DNA of 64,000 bases from Lysinibacillus sp. BPa_S21 (GCF_023337795.1 NZ_JALIRS010000005.1:124001-188000), one strand, 5' to 3'. Positions 52,665-62,412 are shown, numbered from the stretch's first letter. Made by a program: numbers and translations. Notes: a model not told the origin generated them from the sequence alone.

Positions 52665-54235
52665 TTGTTTACGTATCCTTTCAAGTTCTTTCTTTCAAAA
52701 AACATTTTATAGATTACTGTAATTGTACATAAAGTGACAATGACCAAAATAATGATGGCTGTCATCGCTGGAGGAATTTTAATAGTAAGCAAGCTAAAAT
52801 GGAGGAGCCCAACGATAATCAATAATGGTAAACCATATAGCAGGCTTATTAATACTGTAGGATTTGATTTTATGGCCTCCGATGGATTAGACCATTCGAG
52901 TAATGGATGCCTTCTATCATATACCGGAGACAATATATTATAAGTAATGATTAATAGTAATGAAATCAGTAAATGCAGTACTGATATAAAACTGCCTCTA
53001 CCAAATAGCATATAAATAATATAGCTTATTACAACCGATATTGTCCCGATACATGATGAAGTCATAACTTTTGCCAAATAAATCTTTTGTTGATCAAATG
53101 GCAATGTCATGCTGGATGCATAGTATTTCCCCTCTCTTGAATAAGGAGTCCCACTAATATTGTTCACACAACTCATCAACAAAACCATATAGACAAATAG
53201 AAAAGATTCATTGTGCACAATCCATTCAGCCTTTAAAATATTCGTCTGTACAAGAATTAAGAAAATGATTGTACAAATAGGCGTTAATATCATCCCTAAA
53301 ATAGCTTGCATTTTAAAGTACGGTTCAGACTGAATAATCCAATATTCACGCTGCAAATAATTGACCAAGCTGCTTTGAGTATCTCTCCCCCAAACTTTTG
53401 TCGTTTTTTCTATTCTACTTACAAGCATGCCATGTTCATAATACTTAGATGCAATCATTTTTATAGTTCCCTTAAACAATACATAACACAGTACGAATAA
53501 TAAGAGTAAACTTATTGCCGTATTGAATGACAAAAATGTATCCACCAATGACTGTTGCATGGCAAAACGATAACCTATTGCTAGAAAATCAGAAATTGAA
53601 GCACTTAAGGATGATATTGTTGAAACATCTAATTTCACTAAAACAGTGCTGATTGCATGATAATTTTTTATGAGAAAGTACAGTATTGGGCTGATTCCGA
53701 TACCTACTATAAGCGTCAGCCTAACAAGTAGATATACGGATGTGTTACTAAACCTACTGCGAAAATGATTCAAAATGGACAATATAAATAGAAGGAACAA
53801 TACAATTAAAACGTCGACAACAAGTAAAAATGCCAGTGATTTTATAGCAACACCTAGCTTAAACTCAATCAGGAATATGAAAAATGTAGGTATTGATAAA
53901 ATACTTACCGCCATGATCGGTAAAGTTACCCCACTTATAATTTTCGACATGACAACCTTCTTCGTAGAAATGGGTAAATGAGCCAACATAGAAAAATCAC
54001 TTTGACTAAACACTACCGAAATAGCAAAATATGAAGTCAATATATATGTCACACCATTTGAAAGAAGTACATTGTAAAATACATACTCCGCTGGGGTCGC
54101 TATAAAATAAACAATGAGAGTAAGCACAAAGTACTGAACCGCTACATAAATAAATGCAATAATAAGAAGCACTTGAATGACTGGCTGCTTTGGCTTTGCA
54201 TAAAAAGATGTTAAAAAGAATTTGATTAATTGCAT
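52661..54235 (-). CDS. Large ABC-2 type membrane permease
   Basis: 524 residues from ATG 54235 (AAGGAT five bases before; ATG 54247 overlaps the ATPase gene more). About 12 to 14 hydrophobic segments, no ATP-binding motif. Paired with the ATPase upstream by an overlapping start. It may form a lantibiotic- or lipid-type exporter like YtrC/D or EcsB; the substrate is unknown. Confidence 0.75.
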   Translation of the reverse strand: MQLIKFFLTSFYAKPKQPVIQVLLIIAFIYVAVQYFVLTLIVYFIATPAEYVFYNVLLSNGVTYILTSYFAISVVFSQSDFSMLAHLPISTKKVVMSKIISGVTLPIMAVSILSIPTFFIFLIEFKLGVAIKSLAFLLVVDVLIVLFLLFILSILNHFRSRFSNTSVYLLVRLTLIVGIGISPILYFLIKNYHAISTVLVKLDVSTISSLSASISDFLAIGYRFAMQQSLVDTFLSFNTAISLLLLFVLCYVLFKGTIKMIASKYYEHGMLVSRIEKTTKVWGRDTQSSLVNYLQREYWIIQSEPYFKMQAILGMILTPICTIIFLILVQTNILKAEWIVHNESFLFVYMVLLMSCVNNISGTPYSREGKYYASSMTLPFDQQKIYLAKVMTSSCIGTISVVISYIIYMLFGRGSFISVLHLLISLLLIITYNILSPVYDRRHPLLEWSNPSEAIKSNPTVLISLLYGLPLLIIVGLLHFSLLTIKIPPAMTAIIILVIVTLCTITVIYKMFFERKNLKGYVNN

Positions 54236-54236
54236 A

Positions 54237-54938
54237 TTATCCTTCATTGGCTTGTTTCTCCATAAAAATAGTCTCTAAGCTCCCATCGACTAGCAATTTC
54301 TCAACACGCTCATGTAAGACAATCTTTCCATCTTTTAAAAACGAGATGGATTGACAAATTTTCTCGGCAACATCTAATAAATGCGTGGAAAAAAGAACAG
54401 TCCCACCCTTTTCAACGTACTCTTTCATGCAATTTTTAAAAGCAACGACTGCAAGTGGATCTAATCCATTTAACGGCTCATCCATAATTAGGATTGGTGG
54501 GCTAATTGTAAAAGCAGTGATCAACGACATTTTATGAAGCATTCCATAAGAATACGTTCCCATAGGTTTATAAATACTTTTTTCCATACCAAAGACGTTA
54601 ATAAATTTTTGTAGTTTTTCATCATCAGTTTTTTCATATAGTTTCAGAACGAAAAGTATCCAATCATATGCAGCTATATTTTTAAATACATGAATCGTAT
54701 CAGGTATAAAATAAAATTGCTTTTTATAGTCGAGCGACTGTGATTTCACAACATTATTAATCGTGATTTTTCCGCAATTTTGTTCGACTAATCCAGCAAT
54801 ACAATTTAACGTCGTTGTTTTACCAGCACCATTTCCACCAACAAACGCCAGTATTTCTCCCTTTTCTAATTTTAACTCTACGCCTTTTAAAACCTCATGC
54901 TGGCCATACGATTTCTGTAAATTTTGTATCGATAACAA
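54237..54938 (-). CDS. ABC transporter ATP-binding protein
   Basis: 233 residues from TTG 54938 after GGTGGGG. Walker A GGNGAGKTT, Walker B ILIMDEPLNGLDP, and an H-loop STHLLDVAE. The signature motif is atypical (GTYSYGMLHKMSLI). It is followed at once by its membrane partner. Confidence 0.9.
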   Translation of the reverse strand: MLSIQNLQKSYGQHEVLKGVELKLEKGEILAFVGGNGAGKTTTLNCIAGLVEQNCGKITINNVVKSQSLDYKKQFYFIPDTIHVFKNIAAYDWILFVLKLYEKTDDEKLQKFINVFGMEKSIYKPMGTYSYGMLHKMSLITAFTISPPILIMDEPLNGLDPLAVVAFKNCMKEYVEKGGTVLFSTHLLDVAEKICQSISFLKDGKIVLHERVEKLLVDGSLETIFMEKQANEG

Positions 54939-54958
54939 GTTTCCCCACCTGCTTTCAT

Positions 54959-55738
54959 TTAAAATTTCTTTTTCGCAATGAAACTTTGCATAGTAATCAT
55001 CATCAATACAACTAACAGTAGCGTTACGACAATATTAATGCCAACCCACGAATCCACATCGCCCGACATTAACATACTTGTTGCATACATACTATTACTA
55101 GCAGGATTAATAATGTCTATGAATGGATGTAGTCCAGCGACAAAACGGCAAATTAATAGGCTAACGATACTTATTAGTGCGATAAATGCAGGACTATTAA
55201 AAAATGTACTCATCATCGTAACAAACGTTATGATGAATAACAGCCAGACACAATAGAATGCTAAAGCCCACATAGCTTGAGGCACAGGAACAGTTGTAAA
55301 TAAATATGCTGAATAGCCGTAAGATACCCAATAACCAAGAGCTATACAGATAACGGCCAAAATATAATGGATGATGATTTTACTATTTAAATAAGAAGAT
55401 ATCGATACTGGCCTTGTTAGGATAAATGCCATCATGCCATTTGCTTTTTCCCCTTGAATAATACTCATCGTAGCTACGACCAGAATAATAATACCTAACT
55501 GATCAAACTGAGAATTTAATGTTGAGGCAAGTACCTCCTGTCCCACAGGCTTTGCCATCGTAGGATCAATTGTTATGCCTTCAATACCACCCGCAGATTG
55601 TAAAATGACAGGTAAATAATACATCATGATCGGCTGAGTTAGTCCCAACAAGATAAATACGATTGGGAGCCAGAGTATTTTATATTCCCTTGCCATTTGC
55701 TGTACTTCTTTCTTGCTTAATGCCATAAAAGCATTCAT
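54959..55738 (-). CDS. ABC-2 type permease (YxlG-like)
   Basis: 259 residues with six TM segments; the MALSKKEVQQMAREYKILWLP start and EKANGMMAFILTRPVS match the NosY/YxlG ABC-2 permeases. It starts 4 bp below the ATPase gene, with which it forms a transporter. Confidence 0.85.
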   Translation of the reverse strand: MNAFMALSKKEVQQMAREYKILWLPIVFILLGLTQPIMMYYLPVILQSAGGIEGITIDPTMAKPVGQEVLASTLNSQFDQLGIIILVVATMSIIQGEKANGMMAFILTRPVSISSYLNSKIIIHYILAVICIALGYWVSYGYSAYLFTTVPVPQAMWALAFYCVWLLFIITFVTMMSTFFNSPAFIALISIVSLLICRFVAGLHPFIDIINPASNSMYATSMLMSGDVDSWVGINIVVTLLLVVLMMITMQSFIAKKKF

Positions 55739-55742
55739 TCTC

Positions 55743-56645
55743 TTACACCACCAATTCTAAAAATATTTCTTCTAGATTGTCTTGAATACCCACTTCAAAT
55801 TTAGTAAACATCACTTTTGAATCTAATCCATGCTGTATTAATCGATTAGCATCTGTTTCCAAATTTTCAACATGGATTTTGAAGCCATTTCCACAGCTTT
55901 CGATTTTTTTCACATATGGTAAATGTTCAAGCATTGTTAACCATTGATAATCTGCTTTTCGAATCATTATAAAGATAGCTGATTCTTGATGGCGCTTAAG
56001 TAGCTCTGATTTTGTAGCATCTTCTATTTTGTGACCGTTTTTAATCATCACAAAACGCTCACAAATTTCCTCCGCATCGCTCAATATATGCGTTGATATT
56101 AAAACTGTCGTTTCTTTTTTGATCCCTTTTAATAGATTTAACACTTCCCTCCGCCCTATTGGATCTAGCGCTGATACAGGTTCATCCATAATCATTAAAG
56201 CTGGCTTATGCAATAATGCCTGTGCGATGCCAAGGCGTTGTTTCATACCACCTGAAAAGGTGCCGACATGACTATTTGCTTCCTTCCCTAAACCGACCTT
56301 TTCTAAAAGTAATGGGATTTCTTTCTGCAATTCACTTTTTGCTATGCCAGAAAGTGTTCCCATAAAGGACAATGTTTCAAATGCTGTCATCCATGAGAAA
56401 AAATTAGGATACTGAGGTAAGTAACCAATTTGATTTTTTATAGATGAAATCTTTTGACCATCAAGAAGAATTTCCCCTTTGTCGGCATTTAGAATGTCAG
56501 CAATGATTTGAATTAACGTGGATTTCCCCGCTCCATTTGGTCCAATTAACCCGACACACTCATTCGCATCAATGACCATTGAAAAATCATTCACGGCTGT
56601 TTTTTGTTTAAACCTTTTCGTAATATTTTTAATTTCTAAGCGCAC
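55743..56645 (-). CDS. ABC transporter ATP-binding protein (YxlF-like)
   Basis: 300 residues from GTG 56645 after AGGAGGGAGG. Walker A GPNGAGKST, signature FSGGMKQRLGIAQAL, Walker B ALMIMDEPVSALDP, H-loop STHIL. The C-terminal extension of about 80 residues is common in drug- and NosF-type exporters. It overlaps the PLDc_N gene by 17 bp. Confidence 0.9.
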   Translation of the reverse strand: MRLEIKNITKRFKQKTAVNDFSMVIDANECVGLIGPNGAGKSTLIQIIADILNADKGEILLDGQKISSIKNQIGYLPQYPNFFSWMTAFETLSFMGTLSGIAKSELQKEIPLLLEKVGLGKEANSHVGTFSGGMKQRLGIAQALLHKPALMIMDEPVSALDPIGRREVLNLLKGIKKETTVLISTHILSDAEEICERFVMIKNGHKIEDATKSELLKRHQESAIFIMIRKADYQWLTMLEHLPYVKKIESCGNGFKIHVENLETDANRLIQHGLDSKVMFTKFEVGIQDNLEEIFLELVV

Positions 56646-56880
56646 GTTTATTGACCTCCCTCCTGCCAATAACGAAGTATAGGACAGAACCAATTGAGTT
56701 AAAGAACAAAATAATAATTGTCCACATCAGTATGTTTTCTCGCGTATCTCGGTGCCGGTATAGATCGAATAAAGCAACAATGATTAGAACAAATCCTACG
56801 AATAAAAACGGCAAAATGATTGGGAGTATGCTTGCCCAATCCAGTTGGCCTAAATCATCAAAACTATAGTGCAATTTCAT
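56629..56880 (-). CDS. PLDc_N-domain membrane protein (YxlE-like)
   Basis: 83 residues from ATG 56880, GGGGG upstream. Two TM segments and the sequence ILPIILPFLFVGFVLIIVAL with NSIGSVLYFVIGRRE match the PLDc_N family; in B. subtilis YxlE precedes YxlF and YxlG, the same order as here. First gene of the six-gene ABC operon. Confidence 0.85.
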   Translation of the reverse strand: MKLHYSFDDLGQLDWASILPIILPFLFVGFVLIIVALFDLYRHRDTRENILMWTIIILFFNSIGSVLYFVIGRREVNKRALRN

Positions 56881-56898
56881 TCCTAAAACCCCCATTCA

Positions 56899-56920
56899 TT
56901 ATCATTATCAATAATGATAA
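56899..56920. promoter_or_regulatory. Perfect 10-bp dyad before the ABC operon
   Basis: TTATCATTAT (56899-56908) and ATAATGATAA (56911-56920) around CA. On the minus strand it also reads as tandem GATAAT hexamers, like part of a Fur box. A candidate operator for the adjacent regulator, the operon GntR protein or Fur. Confidence 0.55.
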
Positions 56921-57056
56921 CATAAGCTGTAAAAAATTTCATTACCTTTTCACTGTACATCCTTTTTAAAAAACTATAGTATATTTCTTGAGAATGTTCT
57001 CATATTGATAATATTTGATTGCTTCCCTTGATTCCATTAGACAGGAGGATCGTTTT

Positions 57057-57593
57057 ATGCGGAATAAAGCAGAAGTTTTAATGCACCCTGTGAGAATGAA
57101 AATTTTACAAGCTCTCATGCACAATAAAGAAGAAGGTTTAAGCACTTTAGAGATGAATTCTATTATAAAGGATGTGCCTCAGGCTACTTTATATCGACAC
57201 ATCCAAATTTTAGTAGATGAAAGTATCATAAAAATTGTGAAAGAGCGAAAAGTCCGTTCTGTTACAGAGAAATTTTATGCATTAAATGAAGGAGCAGAAA
57301 TTCTTAGTAAGGAGGACTGGACACAACTAACGGTCAAACAAAAATTAAATTATGTTTCTAACTATCAATTAACTTTACTATCTCAATATCAAAATTATTT
57401 ACATTCACTTGGTGAAGAAGAAAGACTTGCAGATTTATCAACTTTTTCATTTATTGATTTAACATTAACGACTGATCAATTTATGAGCTTTGAAAATGAA
57501 TTAAACGATTTAATCATTAAATACTATAATATGGCCGACTCAAACAATAATGAGACAAAAACAATAGCTATAAATATTATCCCAAAACCTTAA
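57057..57593 (+). CDS. ArsR-like winged-helix regulator
   Basis: 178 residues from ATG 57057 after GGAGG. The N-terminal HTH reads LMHPVRMKILQALMHNKEEG, ATLYRHIQILVDESIIKIVKE; the remainder is a helical domain of unknown ligand. Similar proteins sit beside YxlFG-type ABC genes. It is divergent from that operon and may control it. Confidence 0.85.
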   Translation: MRNKAEVLMHPVRMKILQALMHNKEEGLSTLEMNSIIKDVPQATLYRHIQILVDESIIKIVKERKVRSVTEKFYALNEGAEILSKEDWTQLTVKQKLNYVSNYQLTLLSQYQNYLHSLGEEERLADLSTFSFIDLTLTTDQFMSFENELNDLIIKYYNMADSNNNETKTIAINIIPKP

Positions 57594-57627
57594 GTATGAT
57601 TTTTACGTAAAGAAATGGAGAAGATTT

Positions 57628-58488
57628 ATGAAAAGAAGAAAGTCAGTTGAAAACACACGAAAATTTATCATGATTATTATTGGTGCCATCATCGCAGCAT
57701 ATGGACTAGAAGCGGTATTAATTCCGAACGATGTCATTGATGGTGGCGTGACAGGTATTAGTATTATGGGCGCACACCTCTTCGGTATTCCATTAGGCGT
57801 ACTGCTCTTTGTATTAAACATTCCTTTTATTTGGATTGGCTACAAACAAGTAGGTAAAACTTTTGCATTGATGAGTAGTGCTGGGATTGCAGCTCTATCT
57901 ATTTCCACAGTGCTTATGCATGATGTAAAAACAATTTTAGGTCCAAATGATCCACTATTAATTGTTTTATCTGGTGGTATGCTACTGGGTGTTGGGATTG
58001 GGATTGTCTTACGTAACGGTGGTGCTTTAGATGGCTCTGAGGTTTTAGCCGTGTTGCTGTCACGTAAAATTCCGTTTTCAGTCGGGGATATTATATTATT
58101 TATTAATGCCTTTATTTTCTTAGGGGCAAGCTTTATTTTTGGCTTAGAAAGTGCATTATACTCAGCATTAACATACTATATTGCGAAAAACGTTATCGAT
58201 ATTATTCAAGTAGGTTTAGAAAAATCAAAAGATGTACGTGTTGTTAGTTCAAAATCAGATGAAATTGGTGATGCTATTCAAGCTCGCTTAGGACGTGGTG
58301 TTACATATACTAAAGGGCGTGGCGGTTTCTCCAATGAACCTACTGATATATTAAACTGTGTCATTAACCGTATGGAAGAAAATAAACTTGTGTCAATTAT
58401 TAAAGATATTGATGAAGGTGCCTTCGTCGTTATTTCTGATGTTTCAGAGGTTCGTGGCGGGAACTTTAAAAAGCGTGATATTCACTAA
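57628..58488 (+). CDS. YitT family membrane protein
   Basis: 286 residues: five to six TM segments of the DUF161 region (GLEAVLIPNDVIDGGVTGIS; GGMLLGVGIGIVLRNGGALDG) followed by a cytosolic DUF2179 domain (about 215-280, TYTKGRGGFSNEPTDILNCV). The family is widespread in Firmicutes without a settled function. It follows the HTH gene with a 34-bp gap. Confidence 0.92.
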   Translation: MKRRKSVENTRKFIMIIIGAIIAAYGLEAVLIPNDVIDGGVTGISIMGAHLFGIPLGVLLFVLNIPFIWIGYKQVGKTFALMSSAGIAALSISTVLMHDVKTILGPNDPLLIVLSGGMLLGVGIGIVLRNGGALDGSEVLAVLLSRKIPFSVGDIILFINAFIFLGASFIFGLESALYSALTYYIAKNVIDIIQVGLEKSKDVRVVSSKSDEIGDAIQARLGRGVTYTKGRGGFSNEPTDILNCVINRMEENKLVSIIKDIDEGAFVVISDVSEVRGGNFKKRDIH

Positions 58489-58510
58489 AGTCTATTCACA
58501 ATCCAACTAT

Positions 58511-58552
58511 AAAACGCACATTGCTAAATTATTTAGTAGTGTGCGTTTTTCT
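58511..58552 (+). terminator. Terminator after the YitT gene
   Basis: AAAACGCACA (58511-58520) and TGTGCGTTTT (58540-58549) with extra inner pairing and T-run; A-run before it makes it two-way. Confidence 0.85.
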
Positions 58553-58569
58553 GTTGGTGAATACTTGTT

Positions 58570-59415
58570 TTATTGCCTATGCTTTCGTTTATTTTTTAGC
58601 TTTTCAGTTAAATCATTAAAGTCTTGAATTACCTCTTTCATTGATGATTTTTTAGCTAATGCCATACCCTTTTGAATAGATTTAGATGCTTCTTCAAATT
58701 TATTCGCTTTAATTTGGGCATCTGCAAGGCAATACCAATAAAACCAGGCATCCATTTCTGAAATTTTTTCTTGATAAAACTTTTCGATGATTGGATAATA
58801 TTTGTGATACAGCTCCTCATCATAAACCAGCTTAGTACCATTCCATTTCAGTACATCCACTAAATAACTTTCGCCAATATACATTTCCCAAACCGCTAGA
58901 CCAACTTTTTGTTTCCCATTCACAAAATCCATTTTATGATAAGGAATATCCGCAATCTTTTTGAACGAGTTATCAATCCATTGATAAATTTCAAGTTTGC
59001 TTCCTGCTGCTGCACCAATTGTCACACCAAATAAATATTCCTTTGTACCATCACCGGTTATATCTACCAGACCCGAAAAATCCAAATTGACCCCTTGCAC
59101 TGTAGTTTCCCAAATATTTCGCCAATCCGAATTGTGTTTTTTTAGCACAATGAATCCAAACTGAGAAGGTTGATTTTCTGCTTTCACTTCAAAAGTAAAA
59201 ATCATTTCTTTCTGTCCATCGTGGTCAAAGTCATAGAGTTGAATTGGCAGTGTGGAAGAAGGATTTTCTGGGCTTATAAGTGAGGCATCGGTTGGCATAA
59301 ACCTACTAACAATTTTCAGTAAATCTTCTTTCTGATTCCCGTTAGCGTGAACAAATATTGGACGAAAACTAACTGCAAAGAATAGTAATAATATAGGCAG
59401 CATTATTTTCTTCAT
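58570..59415 (-). CDS. Exported protein with VCBS/FG-GAP-like motifs
   Basis: 281 residues from ATG 59415 after GGGGAC. Cleavable signal peptide ending near VHANG. Two calcium-site-like motifs, YDFDHDGQKEMIF and VDITGDGTKEYLFG, typical of VCBS/FG-GAP beta-propeller repeats. The C-terminal third is helical (KANKFEEASKSIQKGMAL), like a TPR. Function unknown. Confidence 0.75.
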   Translation of the reverse strand: MKKIMLPILLLFFAVSFRPIFVHANGNQKEDLLKIVSRFMPTDASLISPENPSSTLPIQLYDFDHDGQKEMIFTFEVKAENQPSQFGFIVLKKHNSDWRNIWETTVQGVNLDFSGLVDITGDGTKEYLFGVTIGAAAGSKLEIYQWIDNSFKKIADIPYHKMDFVNGKQKVGLAVWEMYIGESYLVDVLKWNGTKLVYDEELYHKYYPIIEKFYQEKISEMDAWFYWYCLADAQIKANKFEEASKSIQKGMALAKKSSMKEVIQDFNDLTEKLKNKRKHRQ

Positions 59416-59540
59416 CAATAAGTCCCCTTTTGACAGCCAGATAACACTTCTAGTATTGACGTAATTTGAAAAGTAATTCTTTCATTCACTTGTTATTACG
59501 TGTTGATAAAGTGTTGCTCCAATTAGCTAGGCTTTCTTCT

Positions 59541-60737
59541 CTATTCACTTATGGCATCCAGCTCTCCGACTTTTTCTTTTTCATAGTTTAATCCACTAAT
59601 TAGACAAAAAGCTCCAACTACTACAACAGCTGTTGCACCCAATAATGCATATTGATAACTGTTTGTATAATTTGCTAATGTCCCTGCAAGTGAAGGACCT
59701 AACATTTGTCCCAAAGCATAACCAGCTGTTAGATAACCTAATATTTGGTGACTGTTCACCGGCAATATTTGTCTTGCTAAAGTGGTCGCGACGGTTGTAA
59801 TGCCCATAAAGGTTGCGCCAAAAATAAAAGCACTTATATAGAGTGTCATCGTATTTGTCGCAAATGCTGGCAAAACAATGCCTAGCCCTTGAAAAAGCAT
59901 AGAAATTAATAATGTTCTCACATAGCCGTAACGTTGTGCCAATTTAGAGCAAACTATGCAAGATGGAATGGCTGCTATCCCAACAACAAACCAAACATAG
60001 GAAGCATCACCATGAAAGCTTGTTGATTCTTCTGCAATGGACACAATAAATGTCCCAGTAACTATATAGCCAAGGCCCTCTAAGCTATAAGCTATAATTA
60101 ACCACTTCATCCATGCCTTAGGTGGGACTTTTTGGGACGATTTTGTTTGACCTGGTTTCTGTTGTGTATGTTGTGGAGTAATTGGCTTGATAAAAAGTAT
60201 GATGAATACCAGCAATATGACACTAAACAACGCCAAAGCAATCCATGTTCCATTCCAATCAAATATTGCATGTATGGGTGATACAATAACTGCACTTAGA
60301 GCAATTCCGATACCTACCCCACTATAAAAAAGACCTGATACATGTGATTGACCATTTCGAGCTAGCTGATCGAGCACAAGGCTAGCAGCAATTACAAAGA
60401 TTAAGGCACTCATAACCCCTGATATAAAACGAAGTATATACCATGCGAAAATGGCATCTGTAAAGCCCATCATAGCTGTTACCATAATACTAATAACGAG
60501 TGATATTTGTAAAAAAGGTATACGTTTATTGACCATTTGTAAGCGTCCCGCCACCAATGCCCCTACTAAGTATCCTAAATAATTACTCGTTGCTAAAAAG
60601 CCTGCTGTGGCACGACTAAAAGCAAAAGTATCTTGCATATACGGCAAAATAACCGTATAGGAAAAGCGACCAATGCCCATGGCAATGACTAATGCAAAAA
60701 TGCCTCCTACTAAATATCGAACTGTTTGCTTATGCAT
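59541..60737 (-). CDS. MFS transporter, YbfB/YjiJ family
   Basis: 398 residues, 12 TM segments, beginning YLVGGIFALVIAMGIGRFSY with the family-typical GIGRF and a RFISGVMSALIFV segment. Substrate unknown. Divergent from a LysR regulator 103 bp away, its probable controller. Confidence 0.9.
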   Translation of the reverse strand: MHKQTVRYLVGGIFALVIAMGIGRFSYTVILPYMQDTFAFSRATAGFLATSNYLGYLVGALVAGRLQMVNKRIPFLQISLVISIMVTAMMGFTDAIFAWYILRFISGVMSALIFVIAASLVLDQLARNGQSHVSGLFYSGVGIGIALSAVIVSPIHAIFDWNGTWIALALFSVILLVFIILFIKPITPQHTQQKPGQTKSSQKVPPKAWMKWLIIAYSLEGLGYIVTGTFIVSIAEESTSFHGDASYVWFVVGIAAIPSCIVCSKLAQRYGYVRTLLISMLFQGLGIVLPAFATNTMTLYISAFIFGATFMGITTVATTLARQILPVNSHQILGYLTAGYALGQMLGPSLAGTLANYTNSYQYALLGATAVVVVGAFCLISGLNYEKEKVGELDAISE

Positions 60738-60770
60738 ATCTTTCCCCTCCCTCTTCTCACTATAACGAAA

Positions 60771-60789
60771 ATTCAGTTATCACAAATAG
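60771..60789. promoter_or_regulatory. Inverted repeat in the MFS-LysR divergent region
   Basis: An ATAAC/GTTAT dyad with a nine-base centre lies in the 60760-60785 stretch between the two genes. The position suits a LysR operator; the signal is short. Confidence 0.35.
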
Positions 60790-60840
60790 CACGAATTCGT
60801 TATAATAGATATCAAATAAACTGATGACTGGAGGGAACAT

Positions 60841-61719
60841 ATGAATAGTAATGATCTCTTAATTTTTCGGACAGTCGTGCAAACAGGTAGCTTCTCCAAG
60901 GCCGCTACAAAGCTTAACTACACACAATCCAACATCTCAATGAAAATTCAAAATCTTGAGGCTATGTACGATACAACCTTTTTTTATCGAGGACATCGAG
61001 GCATCCGATTGACACCAAAGGGAGAACATTTTTATGACATCGTATTAAAAATGTTACATCTCTATGAAAAATCTTTTGAAATACTCCAGGATACAGAAGA
61101 AAATAGAGGACTTTTACGTATCGGTTCAATGGAAACGACTGCGGCACTACACCTACCAACGCTGTTAACAACTTTCCATAAAGCCCATGAACAAGTGGAA
61201 ATCACAATATTGACAAGTCCATCCCAACGTAATATCGAACGGCTAGAAAACTATGAATTAGATGGTGCTTTTGTAACAGGACCTGTTTATAAAGAAAATA
61301 TCCTCGCGAAAGAATTTGTTTGTGAGGAGCTTGTTATCATCACATCTAACAAGCATAAACGAATGGAAAGCCTACTAGATTTAGAAGACAATACATTTAT
61401 TACTTTTCCACATGGCTGCTCATATAGAGCTATATTAGAGCAGTGGTTGCGTGAAGACGGTGTACAACCACAAAAACGCATGGAATTTGGCACCCTCGAC
61501 GGAATCATTGGCTGCGTTGCTGCTGGACTAGGTGTAACATTACTACCCCGTGCAATCGCTGAAAGATATATGGATACACAGTCACTGTCGCTGCACATAC
61601 TACCAACAAAACAAGCTCAAATTCCAACTTGGTTTATTTATCGCAATGACGAAGTACAATCACCTGTGCTAAAATATTTTCTCGAGACGATTGATGCATA
61701 CGACTATCCGTCGCTTTGA
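60841..61719 (+). CDS. LysR family regulator with repeat-derived C-terminus
   Basis: 292 residues from ATG 60841 after GGAGGG. HTH (LLIFRTVVQTGSFSKAATKL; YTQSNISMKIQNLEAMY) and effector domain are complete. The final residues YPSL and the TGA come from the first unit of the 21-bp tandem array that follows, so the array seems to have reached into the gene end. Divergent from the MFS transporter. Confidence 0.92.
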   Translation: MNSNDLLIFRTVVQTGSFSKAATKLNYTQSNISMKIQNLEAMYDTTFFYRGHRGIRLTPKGEHFYDIVLKMLHLYEKSFEILQDTEENRGLLRIGSMETTAALHLPTLLTTFHKAHEQVEITILTSPSQRNIERLENYELDGAFVTGPVYKENILAKEFVCEELVIITSNKHKRMESLLDLEDNTFITFPHGCSYRAILEQWLREDGVQPQKRMEFGTLDGIIGCVAAGLGVTLLPRAIAERYMDTQSLSLHILPTKQAQIPTWFIYRNDEVQSPVLKYFLETIDAYDYPSL

Positions 61720-62395
61720 CGAGGCTATCCGTCGCTTTGAATTCTATCCGTCACTTTAACGGTTCTATCCGTCGTTTGACGGTTCTATCCATCGTTTTGA
61801 CGAGGCTATCCGTCACTTTGACCATTCTATCCGTCGCTTTGAATTCTATCCGTCACTTTGACAGTTCTATCCATCGTTTTGACGAGGCTATCCGTCATTT
61901 TGACTATTCTATCCATCGCTTTAAATTCTATCCGTCACTTTGACGGTTCTATCCGTCGCTTTGACGGTTCTATCCGTCGCTTTGACGAGGCTATCCGTCA
62001 CTTTGACCATTCTATCCGTCGCTTTGAATTTTATCCGTCACTTTGAAGGTTCTATCCATCGTTTTGACGAGGCTATCCGTCATTTTGACTATTCTATCCG
62101 TCGCTTTGAATTCTATCCGTCACTTTGACGGTTCTATCCGTCGCTTTGACGAGGCTATCCGTCGCTTTGACGAGGCTATCCGTCACTTTGACTATTCTAT
62201 CCGTCGCTTTGAATTCTATCCGTCATTTTGACGGTTCTATCCACGCTTTTGGCGCGGCTATCCATCATTTTGATGATTCTATCCACGATTTTGGCGTGGC
62301 TATCCGTAATTTGGGATTCTATCCGTCACTTTGACGGTTCTATCCACGCTTTTGGCGCGGCTATCCATCATTTTGATGGTTCTATCCACACTTTC
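61703..62395. repeat. 21-bp tandem array of small dyads with higher-order structure
   Basis: About 33 units of 19 to 21 bp of the form CTATCCGTCACTTTGACGGT. Most units carry a dyad CCGTCA-CTT-TGACGG or CCGTCG-TTTGACGG. Some show paired changes that keep the dyad, such as CCATCA with TGATGG (62365-62379) and CCACG with CGTGG (62283-62299). Larger blocks recur at alternating steps of 82 and 103 bp. Each standard unit contains TATCCGTCGCTTTGA, so short frames all end in FYPSL; they are not genes. Confidence 0.9.
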
Positions 62396-62412
62396 AAGAA
62401 AAGGAGACATAT

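Noticed and set aside
1070-62395. Tandem arrays as CRISPR
   Set aside because: Units are contiguous with no unique spacers and no cas genes are present.
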